Source of the DNA: Spiroplasma endosymbiont of Agriotes lineatus
Lineage (GTDB): Bacteria; Bacillota_I; Bacilli_A; Mycoplasmatales; Nriv7
Direction of reading: 5' to 3'
Assembly (NCBI RefSeq): GCF_964019485.1
Contig: NZ_OZ026448.1
Span: 62,001-126,000 of the forward strand
DNA length: 64,000 bases
The notes under the pieces are model-generated. The model worked only from the letters and a program-made list of their open reading frames with translations. It was not told the DNA's origin and ran no database searches. Of the stretch, positions 56,243-64,000 are shown piece by piece. Every line of letters starts with the position of its first letter. Within the stretch, counting starts at the first letter, position 1. Made by a program: the position numbers and the translations under genes.

Positions 56243-56539
56243 TTATTTGGCGACACTAAAAATAAAGTGAATATTATTGGGTTTAATCAATATTAATTCA
56301 TTAATATTATTAATAATGTGGTTTTGTAAATGTTCGCAAAGAGTTTCTAAATTTGTCTCTTTATTTATTTTTAAAACTATTGATACTATTCATTGTTCGC
56401 TAAAAAAATTAATTTTAATATTTTTTCTTTGAATATCTAATGATGGAAATGATTTTAAATATGAAATTAATAATTTTTTAATAACTAATTGACTAATTTG
56501 TAAGGCGCCACTTTTATTTATCAGAACAGTTAACTTCAC
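56243..56539 (-). CDS. Small Asp23/Gls24-like protein
   Basis: 98 aa from GTG 56539 with GGAGTGATATC upstream. The pattern is LQISQLVIKKLLISYLKSF, then IKINFFSEQWIVSIVLKI, ETLCEHLQNHIINNINELIL and IKPNNIHFIF. This alternation of helix and strand is like Asp23 (alkaline shock) proteins, but the family motif is weak. It starts 48 nt downstream of greA and ends 29 nt before the FtsX-type gene, so all three may share a transcript. Confidence 0.5.
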
Positions 56540-56587
56540 GATATCACTCCAAAAATACACAACTTTAAATTTTTAATATTTAATATT

Positions 56588-57076
56588 TTATTTTCCAATT
56601 TCTAAAATTTTAACTTTATATTTTGTATCCTTGCCTTTAATTTCAACAATATCATTAACACTGTGATCAAAAATAGCTTTAACTAAGGGTGTTTCATTAG
56701 AAATTTTATTTTCAAAAGGATCGGCTTCTACAGTACCGACAACTTTTAAAGTTGATTTATCATTAGTTTCTAAATTAAGAATAGTTACTATTGAACCAAT
56801 TTTAATAGTTTTAGTTCCTTGAGGATCGGTAGCAATAATTTTAGCACGAGCTAAAGTATTTTCAATTTCTTTAATTCGACCTTCAACTTCAGCTTGACGA
56901 TTTCTTGCTGATTCATATTCAGCATTTTCTGATAAATCACCTTGGTTTCGTGCTTCAACTAATTCTTTAATTACTTGTGGACGAATAATATTAATTAATT
57001 CATTTAATTCTTGATTTAATTCTTCTTTACCTTCTTTAGTTAACAAAATTTCATTATTGTTATTATTATCTTCCAT
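56588..57076 (-). CDS. greA: Transcription elongation factor GreA
   Basis: 162 aa. EILLTKEGKEELNQELNELI and the coiled coil EARNQGDLSENAEYESARNR carry the invariant acid pair used to stimulate RNA cleavage by RNA polymerase. VGTVEADPFENKISNETPL and FDHSVNDIVEIK are C-terminal domain motifs. It rescues backtracked polymerase. The Asn-rich start (MEDNNNNNEIL) is unusual. It is followed by the Asp23-like gene. Confidence 0.95.
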   Translation of the reverse strand: MEDNNNNNEILLTKEGKEELNQELNELINIIRPQVIKELVEARNQGDLSENAEYESARNRQAEVEGRIKEIENTLARAKIIATDPQGTKTIKIGSIVTILNLETNDKSTLKVVGTVEADPFENKISNETPLVKAIFDHSVNDIVEIKGKDTKYKVKILEIGK

Positions 57077-57114
57077 TACTTTGTCTCCTTTATCATTGTA
57101 TATTGTAACATATA

Positions 57115-57736
57115 TTATTTATTCTTGGACGCATAAAGTTTTATTGCCTGTGCTTTAGTTTTAATTTTCCCTGACACTTTAATATACATCTCACCCTTAA
57201 AAATAATACTGCGAATTAATTTAACATCCTTAACTTTAGCACCAATTTTAGCAAATCCTGTTGAAGTATTAATAAAATCTGCTTGTGCTTGCAAAGCTAA
57301 TTTACAAACTTGAATTTTTTCTTCTTTCGTTAACAATGCGGTTTCAATAATAACTTTTAAAATTTGTTTTGGACATACAGCGCGAACATGTTTGATATCA
57401 TTTAATACCACCATATATGCACCCGCCTCTTTTAAAGCTCCGATATTAATTAACCATATCAATCTCATCGGCGCCATCCCTATCCCTAACAGTTTGTTCA
57501 GTTTCTAACACTTTAATGTTTGTTGACACCGAACCCGATGGAAAACCAACAACGGTACAAACACTAACCTTTTTCTTTTTTAATAAACTTTTAGCATGAT
57601 CAACATAAATAGGATTAACATATATACTAGCAAATTTGTGCTTTTCAGCATCCACACAAATTTTTTGAATGTCATGACTAGTAGCTTGAGCTTGTGAACT
57701 TAGCAAAGTATAATCAATAAATTCATTCAGTTTCAT
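57115..57736 (-). pseudogene. deoC: Deoxyribose-phosphate aldolase, frameshifted and 3'-altered
   Basis: Frame 1 (57736 to 57446) has MKLNEFIDYTLLSSQAQATS, VNPIYVDHAKSLLKKKKVSVCTVVGFPSGS and DRDGADEIDMVN. One extra A at about 57455 changes the frame, and INIGALKEAGAYMVVLNDI, IIETALLTKEEKIQVCKLA, ADFINTSTGFAK (Schiff-base Lys) and VSGKIKTKAQAIKLYAS follow. The last codons AAA CTT TAT GCG TCC are the dispersed-repeat end, replacing the normal GTSSG-type tail. The enzyme (deoxyribose-5-P to acetaldehyde and G3P) is thus lost. Confidence 0.85.
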
Positions 57737-57760
57737 AAAGCAAACAAATCTTCTTACTAA

Positions 57761-58243
57761 TTATTTATTTTTAATTATTAATTCATCATTTTGGGTAGAA
57801 ATTTCAATTTTTGATAAAGCCTCCCATTTTAACCTTTGAATAAAAAACTTAATATCAAAGATAATTGTTACTAAACCAAATATTCCCGAAATTCCAATTG
57901 ATAAACCAAATGCTAAAGTAGCACTTTGTTGATTTTTAGCAATTAGAATTAACAAATTGGCTAAAATTGACATCACTGCCATTAATACAATTAATATTAA
58001 GTATTTATATGCTTTAAATTGATATTTAACATCAAAATTCTTAATTGATACATAAACTAATCAAACATAAACCATCATTAAACATAAAGTTATTAATGGA
58101 ATTAAATAACTAGCAATTTCAAATCCGCCTCTTAAAGGCAAATTTGATTTTTGAACGCCAATAAATATCATTGTTAAAAACAATCAATTAATAGCAAATA
58201 ATAAATTTAAAATTACACCCAATCGCTTTGAACTCAAAAACAT
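57761..58243 (-). CDS. Membrane protein of unknown function
   Basis: 160 aa from ATG 58243, 2 nt after the rsmE stop at 58246. Four hydrophobic helices are visible (LLFAINWLFLTMIFIGV, ASYLIPLITLCLMMVYVWL, YLILIVLMAVMSILANLLIL, LAFGLSIGISGIFGLVTIIF), with a short charged C-terminal tail QNDELIIKNK. Coupled to rsmE but with no obvious link. Unrecognised. Confidence 0.65.
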
Positions 58244-58245
58244 TC

Positions 58246-58980
58246 TTATTTCTCCTTCAACTTTTCATATTCATAACTGATATTAGCAAGAAATGCTAAA
58301 ACAGCTGTTTCTGATCTTAAAACTCTTTTTCCTAAGTTAATTGCATTAAAACCTTCAAAATTAAAAAATTCTAATTCTTTATCACTAAAACCACCTTCAG
58401 GTCCACAAATAAAAGTAATACTTGTTGACTTGGATAACATTAGTGCCGGCAATGAATAAGTTGATGATGCTAATTCATTAGCAATTAAATTTAAATCGCT
58501 CTTATAAGGAATAATAGCAGTAACGTCAGTAATAATATCAACAATTTTTGGAATTTGATTACGATTCGACTGTTGTGATGCTTCTTTAGCAATCTTTTGT
58601 CAACGCATCATCTTTTTTTTCTTATCTTCATTTTGTTTAATCTTAGTAACACTTCGTTCTAAAACAATACCAATAATTTGTGTCACACCTAATTCAGTTG
58701 CTTTTTGAACAATTCAATCATTACGATCTTGTTTAAGCAATGGCATTAATAATGTTACAACTATTTCTAATTCGGTATTTTCCAATAAATTTTTTTGAAT
58801 TTCAACTTTTAATTGTGGTTTATTTTCAATTATCTTTGTTTGATATTTTTTACCATTAAATACAACAATTAACAAGTCATTAATTTGAAATCTTAAAACA
58901 TTAACTAAATGATGAGTATCAATATCATTAAAAACTAAATTGCCGAATTCATCTTGAAAATGAGCAAAATAACATTGCAT
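58246..58980 (-). CDS. rsmE: 16S rRNA m3U1498 methyltransferase
   Basis: 244 aa from ATG 58980, with AGGTGATATA upstream. The start MQCYFAHFQDEFGNLVFNDI and HHLVNVLRFQINDLLIVVF form the RNA-binding domain. QKATELGVTQIIGIVLERSV and ITFICGPEGGFSDKELEFF (SPOUT knot, GPEGG) bind S-adenosylmethionine, then GKRVLRSETAVLAFL. It methylates U1498. A dispersed repeat starts 45 nt upstream, leaving little room for a promoter. Confidence 0.93.
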
Positions 58981-59024
58981 TATATCACCTATCCCAACGT
59001 TAATTGTATCACTTTTACCATGGT

Positions 59025-59324
59025 CACATTTAGTTTTCTTAGGTATTTTAAAAAAAGAAAAAATAATCATTTACTATAAATTATTTCAATATGCAAATTA
59101 AGTATATATTTCTTACGTATGATTTTTGTTGTAAAAAATTATTTTAATGTTGTTTTTATAAGCATTTTACTTAGTTTTTATAACCTTTTATTGAGATTAT
59201 GTTTGTTGATATTAAATATTTTGTTTTATTACTTATTTTTTAAATAAAATGATAATTAAATTGTTGTTGCTTGTCATTAAAAATTATTTAAATATTTTCC
59301 TACCTAACAAAACTTTATGCATCC
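59025..59324 (+). repeat. ~300-bp dispersed repeat, full copy
   Basis: CACATTTAGTTTTCTTAGGTA at the left and CCTACCTAACAAAACTTTATGC at the right, with the co-linear interior shared with 30341, 52119 and (inverted) 36193. It separates rsmE from the prophage. Its interior GTTGTTGCTTGTCATTAAAAATTATT matches the 5215 fragment better than the other copies do. Confidence 0.8.
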
Positions 59325-59339
59325 CTTAAAAAGGAGGAA

Positions 59340-60429
59340 TTAATTTATTAATTCTTGTAATTTTTGAAATGGTGATTTATTTTGTAATGCTGAATGACAG
59401 CGTTGGAAGTTGTAATAGTAATAATATTGATTTAAGAAATGTTGAATTTCATTTTAATTTAGTTTTTTATCCTTAAAATAAAATAATTTGGTATAATGTT
59501 GGTGGAATCATTCGATCTTCCCGTTGCTCTGAGGAGAACGGATTGGTGTGGTTTCGTGGACAATTCCGTTCCTTGAAAGAAAGGTTGTAAAAGGCCTTTC
59601 TTTTACTTTATATGCTTTTTTATTACTTCAATTAGTAGTAGTAAATTCAGGAGCATTATCAGTGCGAAGGCGTTTAATTGTTATACCAAGTTCGCCGAAA
59701 TCTTTCACTGCTCTTCGCAAGGCATTAACCGCATTATTAGTTCCTAAACTATCATAAACATAACCAAATGTGCTATGCGTGTCATTTCGTCAATGAAATC
59801 ATAAATGTAATATTTTTTATCAACCGGAAAACTTGATGTAGTAATGATTTTGGCATCCATTTGTAAAAGACCGATATCGGAACTTCATAACGCTTAAAAT
59901 GGCGTTTAGTTTGTTTGATTTGTTGTTTTAATTATTTTCAACGAGAGTCAGATTTAATTCAGCGATAAAAAGTTTTGATGTTTTTAGGAACTTCTGAATT
60001 TTTAATATCGTAAAAACACATTTTTAAATTGTTAAATAAAGAATACATTCCGCCGGCTTGAAGATTTTTGTAATCAAAATACAAATCACATACTTTTTCA
60101 CGAGAATTTAAACTATATTAATAATTAAGATTTTGTGGTTTTTTAGTTTTAAACAATAACAAATCTAAATTGTCAGAATAATAAGCGGTCATAATTTTTT
60201 CTGCCCAGCGATAAAAAGTTTTTGTTGCATTCTTAAAATATTTTTTAATAAGTTTTGTTAAAGTAATTTCTTCAATATAGAAATAAGTACATAAATTTAA
60301 ATATGCAGTAATAGTAATGTGTTTTTTAGTTTTATAGTAATAAGGATTACGACAATTAGCACTTCTTAATCAACTTTGTGCTTTTGCTTTTAAATCGGCT
60401 AAGTCAGCTTGGGAAATAATATATTTCAT
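59340..60429 (-). pseudogene. Plectrovirus-type DDE transposase, decayed
   Basis: MKYIISQADLADLKAKAQSW starts at ATG 60429. The reading runs FYRWAEKIMTAYYSDNLDLLL and, after a TAA near 60119, VCDLYFDYKNLQAGGMYSLF and FYRWIKSDSRW. Frame changes near 59925, 59880 and others precede the integrase-core C terminus (SNGKIERFHHTLYQIIL-like, NWNEIQHFLNQYYYYYNFQRC, HSALQNKSPFQKLQEL). It resembles the SpV1 ORF3/IS30-type transposase used for integration. Many stops make it dead. Confidence 0.65.
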
Positions 60430-60506
60430 TTTTTAACTCCTTAAATTAAGAAAATCGTATTACAAAAAATACGATTTTCAAAAATATTTATTAAATTATT
60501 AATTAA

Positions 60507-60923
60507 TTAGGGTTTTCCGACCGAAAATGAGTTTATATAATAATCAGTACTTTTAAAACTAATAGAAAATTTAACATCAATAATCTTATCAATTAAATAA
60601 CAAATACTAGTCTTATAAGTGCCATAAACTCCATTATCCTTATAAAATTTCACAATTTTATCAAGGACAACACCTTTCTCAATTTCAAAACTTATATAAT
60701 TATGATATTTAAATCGTTCTTCTATATCGCCAGGCAAGGGACTAATGCCACCGTAAAAAATTAAATTGCCTATATTTTGCAATGAATATGGATATTGAAG
60801 TAATGTATTATCTAAACTAACAAACTCCAAATCATATTTTTTTTCAATTTTACTATTAACAGAATTACAAGCAGAAACTAATATTACATTTATTAAACTT
60901 AATGCGGTTAAACTTTTTTTCAC
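60507..60923 (-). CDS. Lipoprotein carrying a segment of the viral DUF3688 protein
   Basis: 138 aa from GTG 60923, AAAGGAGG upstream. The signal MKKSLTALSLINVILVSACN has a good lipobox VSAC (Cys near 19), so the protein would be anchored on the outer face of the membrane. Residues 32-135 are nearly identical to residues 57-160 of the large prophage protein at 61279-62895, in both protein and DNA. Single differences are scattered (LPGDIEERF versus LPSDIKERF, ICYLIDKIID versus IGYLIDKIIN). It is intact while both neighbours are broken. A role in surface exclusion of related phage is inference. Confidence 0.7.
   Translation of the reverse strand: MKKSLTALSLINVILVSACNSVNSKIEKKYDLEFVSLDNTLLQYPYSLQNIGNLIFYGGISPLPGDIEERFKYHNYISFEIEKGVVLDKIVKFYKDNGVYGTYKTSICYLIDKIIDVKFSISFKSTDYYINSFSVGKP
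60521..60830. repeat. 310-bp direct repeat, copy 1
   Basis: About 95% identical to 62416-62724. Both begin CCGAAAATGA and end CAAACTCCAA. It covers the shared domain of the lipoprotein and the DUF3688 gene. Confidence 0.9.
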
Positions 60924-60977
60924 ATAAATAAAAATCCTCCTTTCAAAGAAATTACATTATATAATAATTATAGATAT

Positions 60978-61275
60978 TTAAGAAAACTTTTTTAATATCA
61001 TTAATAAGATTGCTAATGGTACTACAAATTCAAATAACATCTGAAATGCTGGAATAACTTCAAACACCGGAAAGGCGGTTTTGGTAAAATTAATCGTTGT
61101 TTTAGCAATATCCGCACCCGCACGCAAGGCAAGGGAAGGGGGGCGAATTAAAAGATTAATCCCCGAAAAAGACCAAGTAATCAATTTAACAGGCTAACCA
61201 GAAGCCGTGCTGAATACCCACCCACCACCACGATACGGGCACTAAATAAACCTCAATAAGAACAGTTGGGCGCAG
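60978..61275 (-). pseudogene. Plectrovirus small membrane protein, frameshifted
   Basis: The readable end is RAGADIAKTTINFTKTAFPVFEVIPAFQMLFEFVVPLAILLMILKK, one or two membrane spans, ending at 60978. The start of this frame (near 61184) has only a TTG and no ribosome site. Upstream residues DLIPAPNCSYWGLFSARIVVVVGGY lie one frame away, so a frameshift near 61160 is likely. Position and composition fit a plectrovirus virion protein. Confidence 0.5.
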
Positions 61276-61278
61276 GAA

Positions 61279-62895
61279 TTAAGTCATTCTCATATTACCA
61301 CTTATTCCGCCACCAATAAAAGCTGTTGAATTCAAAATGTTAAAATTGTATAAAGAACAATGATATTCAGTGCTTTCACCTTTCTTTTTATATAGCGGAA
61401 CAGTCAGTGTAAAAATATTAATTCCATACATCACATCAACTTTGGCATTGTAAAAATGCAGTTTATTGCTAATAGCATTCCATAATTAGTTATCATATGC
61501 TTTTAAAACATTAAAATCTATTTGATAAGAACTTTTGCCAGTATTAAAACCATTGGCAATTTGTTTATCTTTAACAAATAAATAGGAACGAAAAATCATA
61601 TTCTTACTATTTTCGATTGTTGAACCAAAGTTAATTAAATACTGTTTGGGATAAAAAGTAATTAAGGAACGATAGAAAAAGCCCATTTGTAAAACATTTT
61701 TAGGGATTTGTTGCATTCCTTTGTAATCTAATTCTACATAAGTAGAAACATTCATATCAAAACTTGCATAAAAGAATTGTACGAAAAAACCACCTAAAAC
61801 TTTATAAATTTTATCAAATAACTCATTAATAAAATCAATAATTAAATCTTCTTGATAATAGAGTATAAAATCTTTAAAATCAGTTTTTAATTTATCATCA
61901 TAGCGTAAAAAATGGAAAGTATTACCATAATAATTAACTTGTCCAAAAAAGGTATTAATAAAATCTCCTCCAAAGCTTGTTTGCGAGCCAGATTTTCAAA
62001 GCGATTTACCATTTTCTAAAAACTCATTACTACCCACAATGCTGCCATGCTCAGTTTTTATAGTAATAATATCACCAAAACTAGAAAAGGAAAGTTCTCT
62101 AAAAATAACTTTTTCAATAAAACCGGGCGGATATGAATTTTTGCGACTTAAATTAAATTTACTATTTTGTTTAAAACCATTTAATTTAATTGATATTTCA
62201 TTCATATATTTAAAATTATCATCAAAGAAATTAAAAATTGGGACTCAATATAAATAGCTATAATTAAATTTATCAAAATCTCGCCGTTGTATCATCAAAT
62301 AATCTAACTTATCTTGAAACTGAATATAATCATACTCGCCATCATTTCTAGTTATTTCCGTGGGCGTGGGTAATGGTTGCTCTTTATCTTTTTCAGGTAG
62401 AGGAGACATTTCAGCCGAAAATGAAGTTATATAATAATCAGTACTTTTAAAACTAATAGAAAATTTAACATTAATAATCTTATCAATTAAATAACCAATA
62501 CTAGTCTTATAAGCGCCATAAACTCCATTATCCTTATAAAATTTCACAATTTTATCAAGGACAACACCTTTCTCAATTTCAAAACTTATATAATTATGAT
62601 ATTTAAATCGTTCTTTTATATCACTAGGTAAGGGGCTAATACCACCATAAAAAATTAAATTGCCTATATTTTGCAATGAATATGGATATTGAAGTAATGT
62701 ATTATCTAAACTAACAAACTCCAATTTACAACTATTACCACATTGACTAGGATTTGTGGCTCGTTTTTCTCGTTTCATAAAAGAAGAATGTTCCATATTA
62801 GGTTTTGGTGGTTGTTTTGTATCAAAGAATGCCCCTAACGGCACCAAACCAATAAACATTATTAATAAATCAAGAAATAATCTTATGCATCTCAT
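61279..62895 (-). pseudogene. Large plectrovirus DUF3688-type protein with premature TAA
   Basis: Open from ATG 62895 to TAA 61486 (469 aa). The same frame continues as LWNAISNKLHFYNAKVDVMYGINIFTLTVPLYKKKGE to the next TAA at 61279, so the stop cuts off about 68 residues. A signal-like start MRCIRLFLDLLIMFIGLVPL is followed by the domain shared with 60507-60923 (residues 57-160), a middle with PTEITRNDGEYDYIQFQDKL, and a beta-rich tail with SFGGDFINTFFGQVNYYG. In SpV1-like viruses this position holds a large virion or adsorption protein. The 3' end would be lost in this copy. Confidence 0.7.
62416..62724. repeat. 310-bp direct repeat, copy 2
   Basis: About 95% identical to 60521-60830, inside the DUF3688-type gene. 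A recent duplication or recombination between them would explain the lipoprotein at 60507. Confidence 0.9.
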
Positions 62896-63283
62896 CTCAT
62901 CACGACTTAAAACTCTCTTTTATTGCTTTAAAATTAAAAGCATGAGAAAATTTATATTCATAATATAATAATGGACATTCAGAAATATTAATAATTTCTT
63001 TTTGATGTTTTCTAACTACTTTATTAAAATAAAAACGCTTAATAATTAACTTAACAACTGTCATTAACAAATAAACCATTAATAATCAAAAATACACCTT
63101 AAAAAATACATTTTGAAAATCAAACAATATAAAATCTTTAAAAAACTCATCTGTATTAATTCTAATTCTTGTTAAAAACACTCAAATTATAACGATAAAA
63201 CTATGAAGTATAATAAAAAAATGTATAAAACCTAAAACACTTTTAAATCATTTAATACCTAATATTTTCTTTAACTTTTTCAT
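62798..63283 (-). CDS. Plectrovirus two-span membrane protein
   Basis: 161 aa read through several TGA(Trp), from ATG 63283, with AAGGAG before it. Hydrophobic spans are GFIHFFIILHSFIVIIWVFL and VYFWLLMVYLLMTVVKLIIK, then a charged tail. It corresponds to the decayed gene at 14792-15142 by order and topology. The last 98 nt overlap the start of the DUF3688 gene in another frame, a compression typical of small viral genomes. Confidence 0.65.
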
Positions 63284-63286
63284 TTT

Positions 63287-63532
63287 TTAACTCCTTAAAA
63301 TTAAATATATTGTTGATAAAATGCAAATCGTTCCTAAAATTTGGAAAATCGGATGTTGAGAAAATAATCTAATCATTGGTTTAAACAAATCTAAAATTTT
63401 AATATTACTTGATAGAACTTTATTAAAATATTCTAAACCCTCACGCACACAGGCTCATAAACCTAAAAAGTCATTTAAAGCAAAAATAGAAAAAACAGCA
63501 GCAAGAATAAATAATATTATCAATTTAAACAT
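63287..63532 (-). CDS. Plectrovirus two-span membrane protein
   Basis: 81 aa: MFKLIILFILAAVFSIFALN, ILDLFKPMIRLFSQHPIF, then ILGTICILSTIYLILRS. It aligns with the broken copy at 14516-14769. ATG 63532 has AGGTAGG upstream. It is probably a virion or assembly protein inserted in the membrane. It is 3 nt from the next gene and translation is likely coupled. Confidence 0.7.
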
Positions 63533-63549
63533 TTTAAAAACCTACCTTT

Positions 63550-63873
63550 TTATTCGTCGTCCGTGTTGTGTTGGTTAACTCACGGTCTATTTTTAGGATT
63601 ATTACCACTAAATTTCTTAATTGGACCACTAGATGATTTTTTCTTAGCTCCTCAATTAGAAACTGATTTTTGATATTTTTTACGAAAACCAACTTTTGGT
63701 CGTTCAATATAAATACCTAAAATGCCGCCAATTACAAGATTTATCACAAGCATAATTAGCGGAAAAATAATAATGTGAATATCTGTTCCAGGAATGGTTA
63801 AAGTTCAAATTAAATCAAAAACTTTATAAAACATATTGCCAATCAAACTAGCCATTTTTTCTAAGTTTTCCAT
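63550..63873 (-). CDS. Plectrovirus membrane protein, one or two spans
   Basis: 107 aa: MENLEKMASLIGNMFYKVFD, then TDIHIIIFPLIMLVINLVIG and a basic tail (RPKVGFRKKYQKSVSNWGAKKKS). The broken copy at 14238 has the same layout (KVFDLIWSLL, VPGTNIQLIF, basic end). A hydrophobic stretch with a C-terminal positive cluster is typical for filamentous phage coat proteins that contact DNA. AAAGGAG precedes ATG 63873. Confidence 0.7.
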
Positions 63874-63891
63874 TTTTTTAAACTCCTTTAC

Positions 63892-64000
63892 TTATTTTTC
63901 TTCTTTAGATTATTTTTTAACTTAGTAAGTATCTTGCTAAACTTCTCCATTTTTAAATATTCTAAGGCTTCAATATCCATTACATTATCATTTCAAAATT
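63892..64000 (-). CDS. Partial small basic protein, plectrovirus-like
   Basis: The gene runs in from the window edge; only its last 35 codons are seen, ending MEKFSKILTKLKNNLKKKNK at TAA 63892. It is strongly basic, as expected for a DNA-associated viral protein. Its start lies beyond the window. Order and spacing place it as the first prophage gene visible. Confidence 0.5.

Overview
The window looks like a Spiroplasma chromosome. It is very AT-rich. Conserved proteins (DnaB, PolA, AlaS, GapDH, Der) read through many in-frame TGA codons at positions where Trp fits, so I used genetic code 4 and joined pieces that only TGA separates. Plectrovirus-type (SpV1/SVTS2-like) small membrane proteins, a large virion-type protein of the DUF3688 kind, DUF402, ECF and BMP transport genes fit the same genus. 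I found no rRNA, tRNA or CRISPR array.

Layout. 1-8 kb is accessory: a frameshifted adenine methyltransferase, the first codons of a C5-cytosine methyltransferase cut by a decayed IS256-type element, then holA with a membrane-protein gene, a truncated PQQ-like gene, a DUF402 gene, and an XRE regulator split by nested insertion sequences. 8.1-14.2 kb is a BMP-type nucleoside ABC transporter operon whose ATPase and first permease carry large extra charged domains. 14.2-15.7 kb is a decayed plectrovirus plus an IS remnant. 15.7-23.8 kb (minus strand) holds a lipoprotein, dnaB, rplI, a DivIVA-like gene, a DnaD-like gene, gpsA, der, cmk and an ECF S-component. ppa (plus) converges with a second minus-strand run: thyA(broken)-folA-plsC-deoA(broken)-scpA-scpB-rluB. 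30-36 kb has repeats, a four-gene membrane/alkaline-phosphatase-superfamily operon and a decayed ISLre2-type transposase. 36.5-47 kb (plus) carries a large lipoprotein and partner, polA-mutM, the primosome genes dnaB/dnaI behind DnaA boxes, and gap-pgk. 47-59 kb (minus) carries alaS-ruvX, an AI-2E-type permease, a giant FtsX-type permease with a small Asp23-like gene, greA, broken deoC, a membrane protein and rsmE. 59.3-64 kb is a plectrovirus prophage in minus orientation with a broken transposase and a broken DUF3688 gene.

Themes. (1) Housekeeping genes for replication, chromosome segregation (ScpAB), glycolysis and translation are mostly intact and tightly packed. (2) Deoxynucleoside catabolism and dTMP synthesis (thyA, deoA, deoC) are all frameshifted, while the nucleoside-type uptake operon is intact. 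(3) A dispersed repeat of about 300 bp, with imperfect terminal inverted repeats reading CGCATAAAGTTTTGTTAGG and GTTTAGTTTTCTTAGGTA, occurs in at least four full copies and many fragments. Each of its ends also occurs as a long perfect palindrome. It abuts gene starts (rplI) and gene ends (ruvX, deoC). (4) The prophage carries a free lipoprotein that nearly repeats, at DNA level, a segment of its own large virion protein. That is the best candidate here for an undescribed system, possibly superinfection exclusion.
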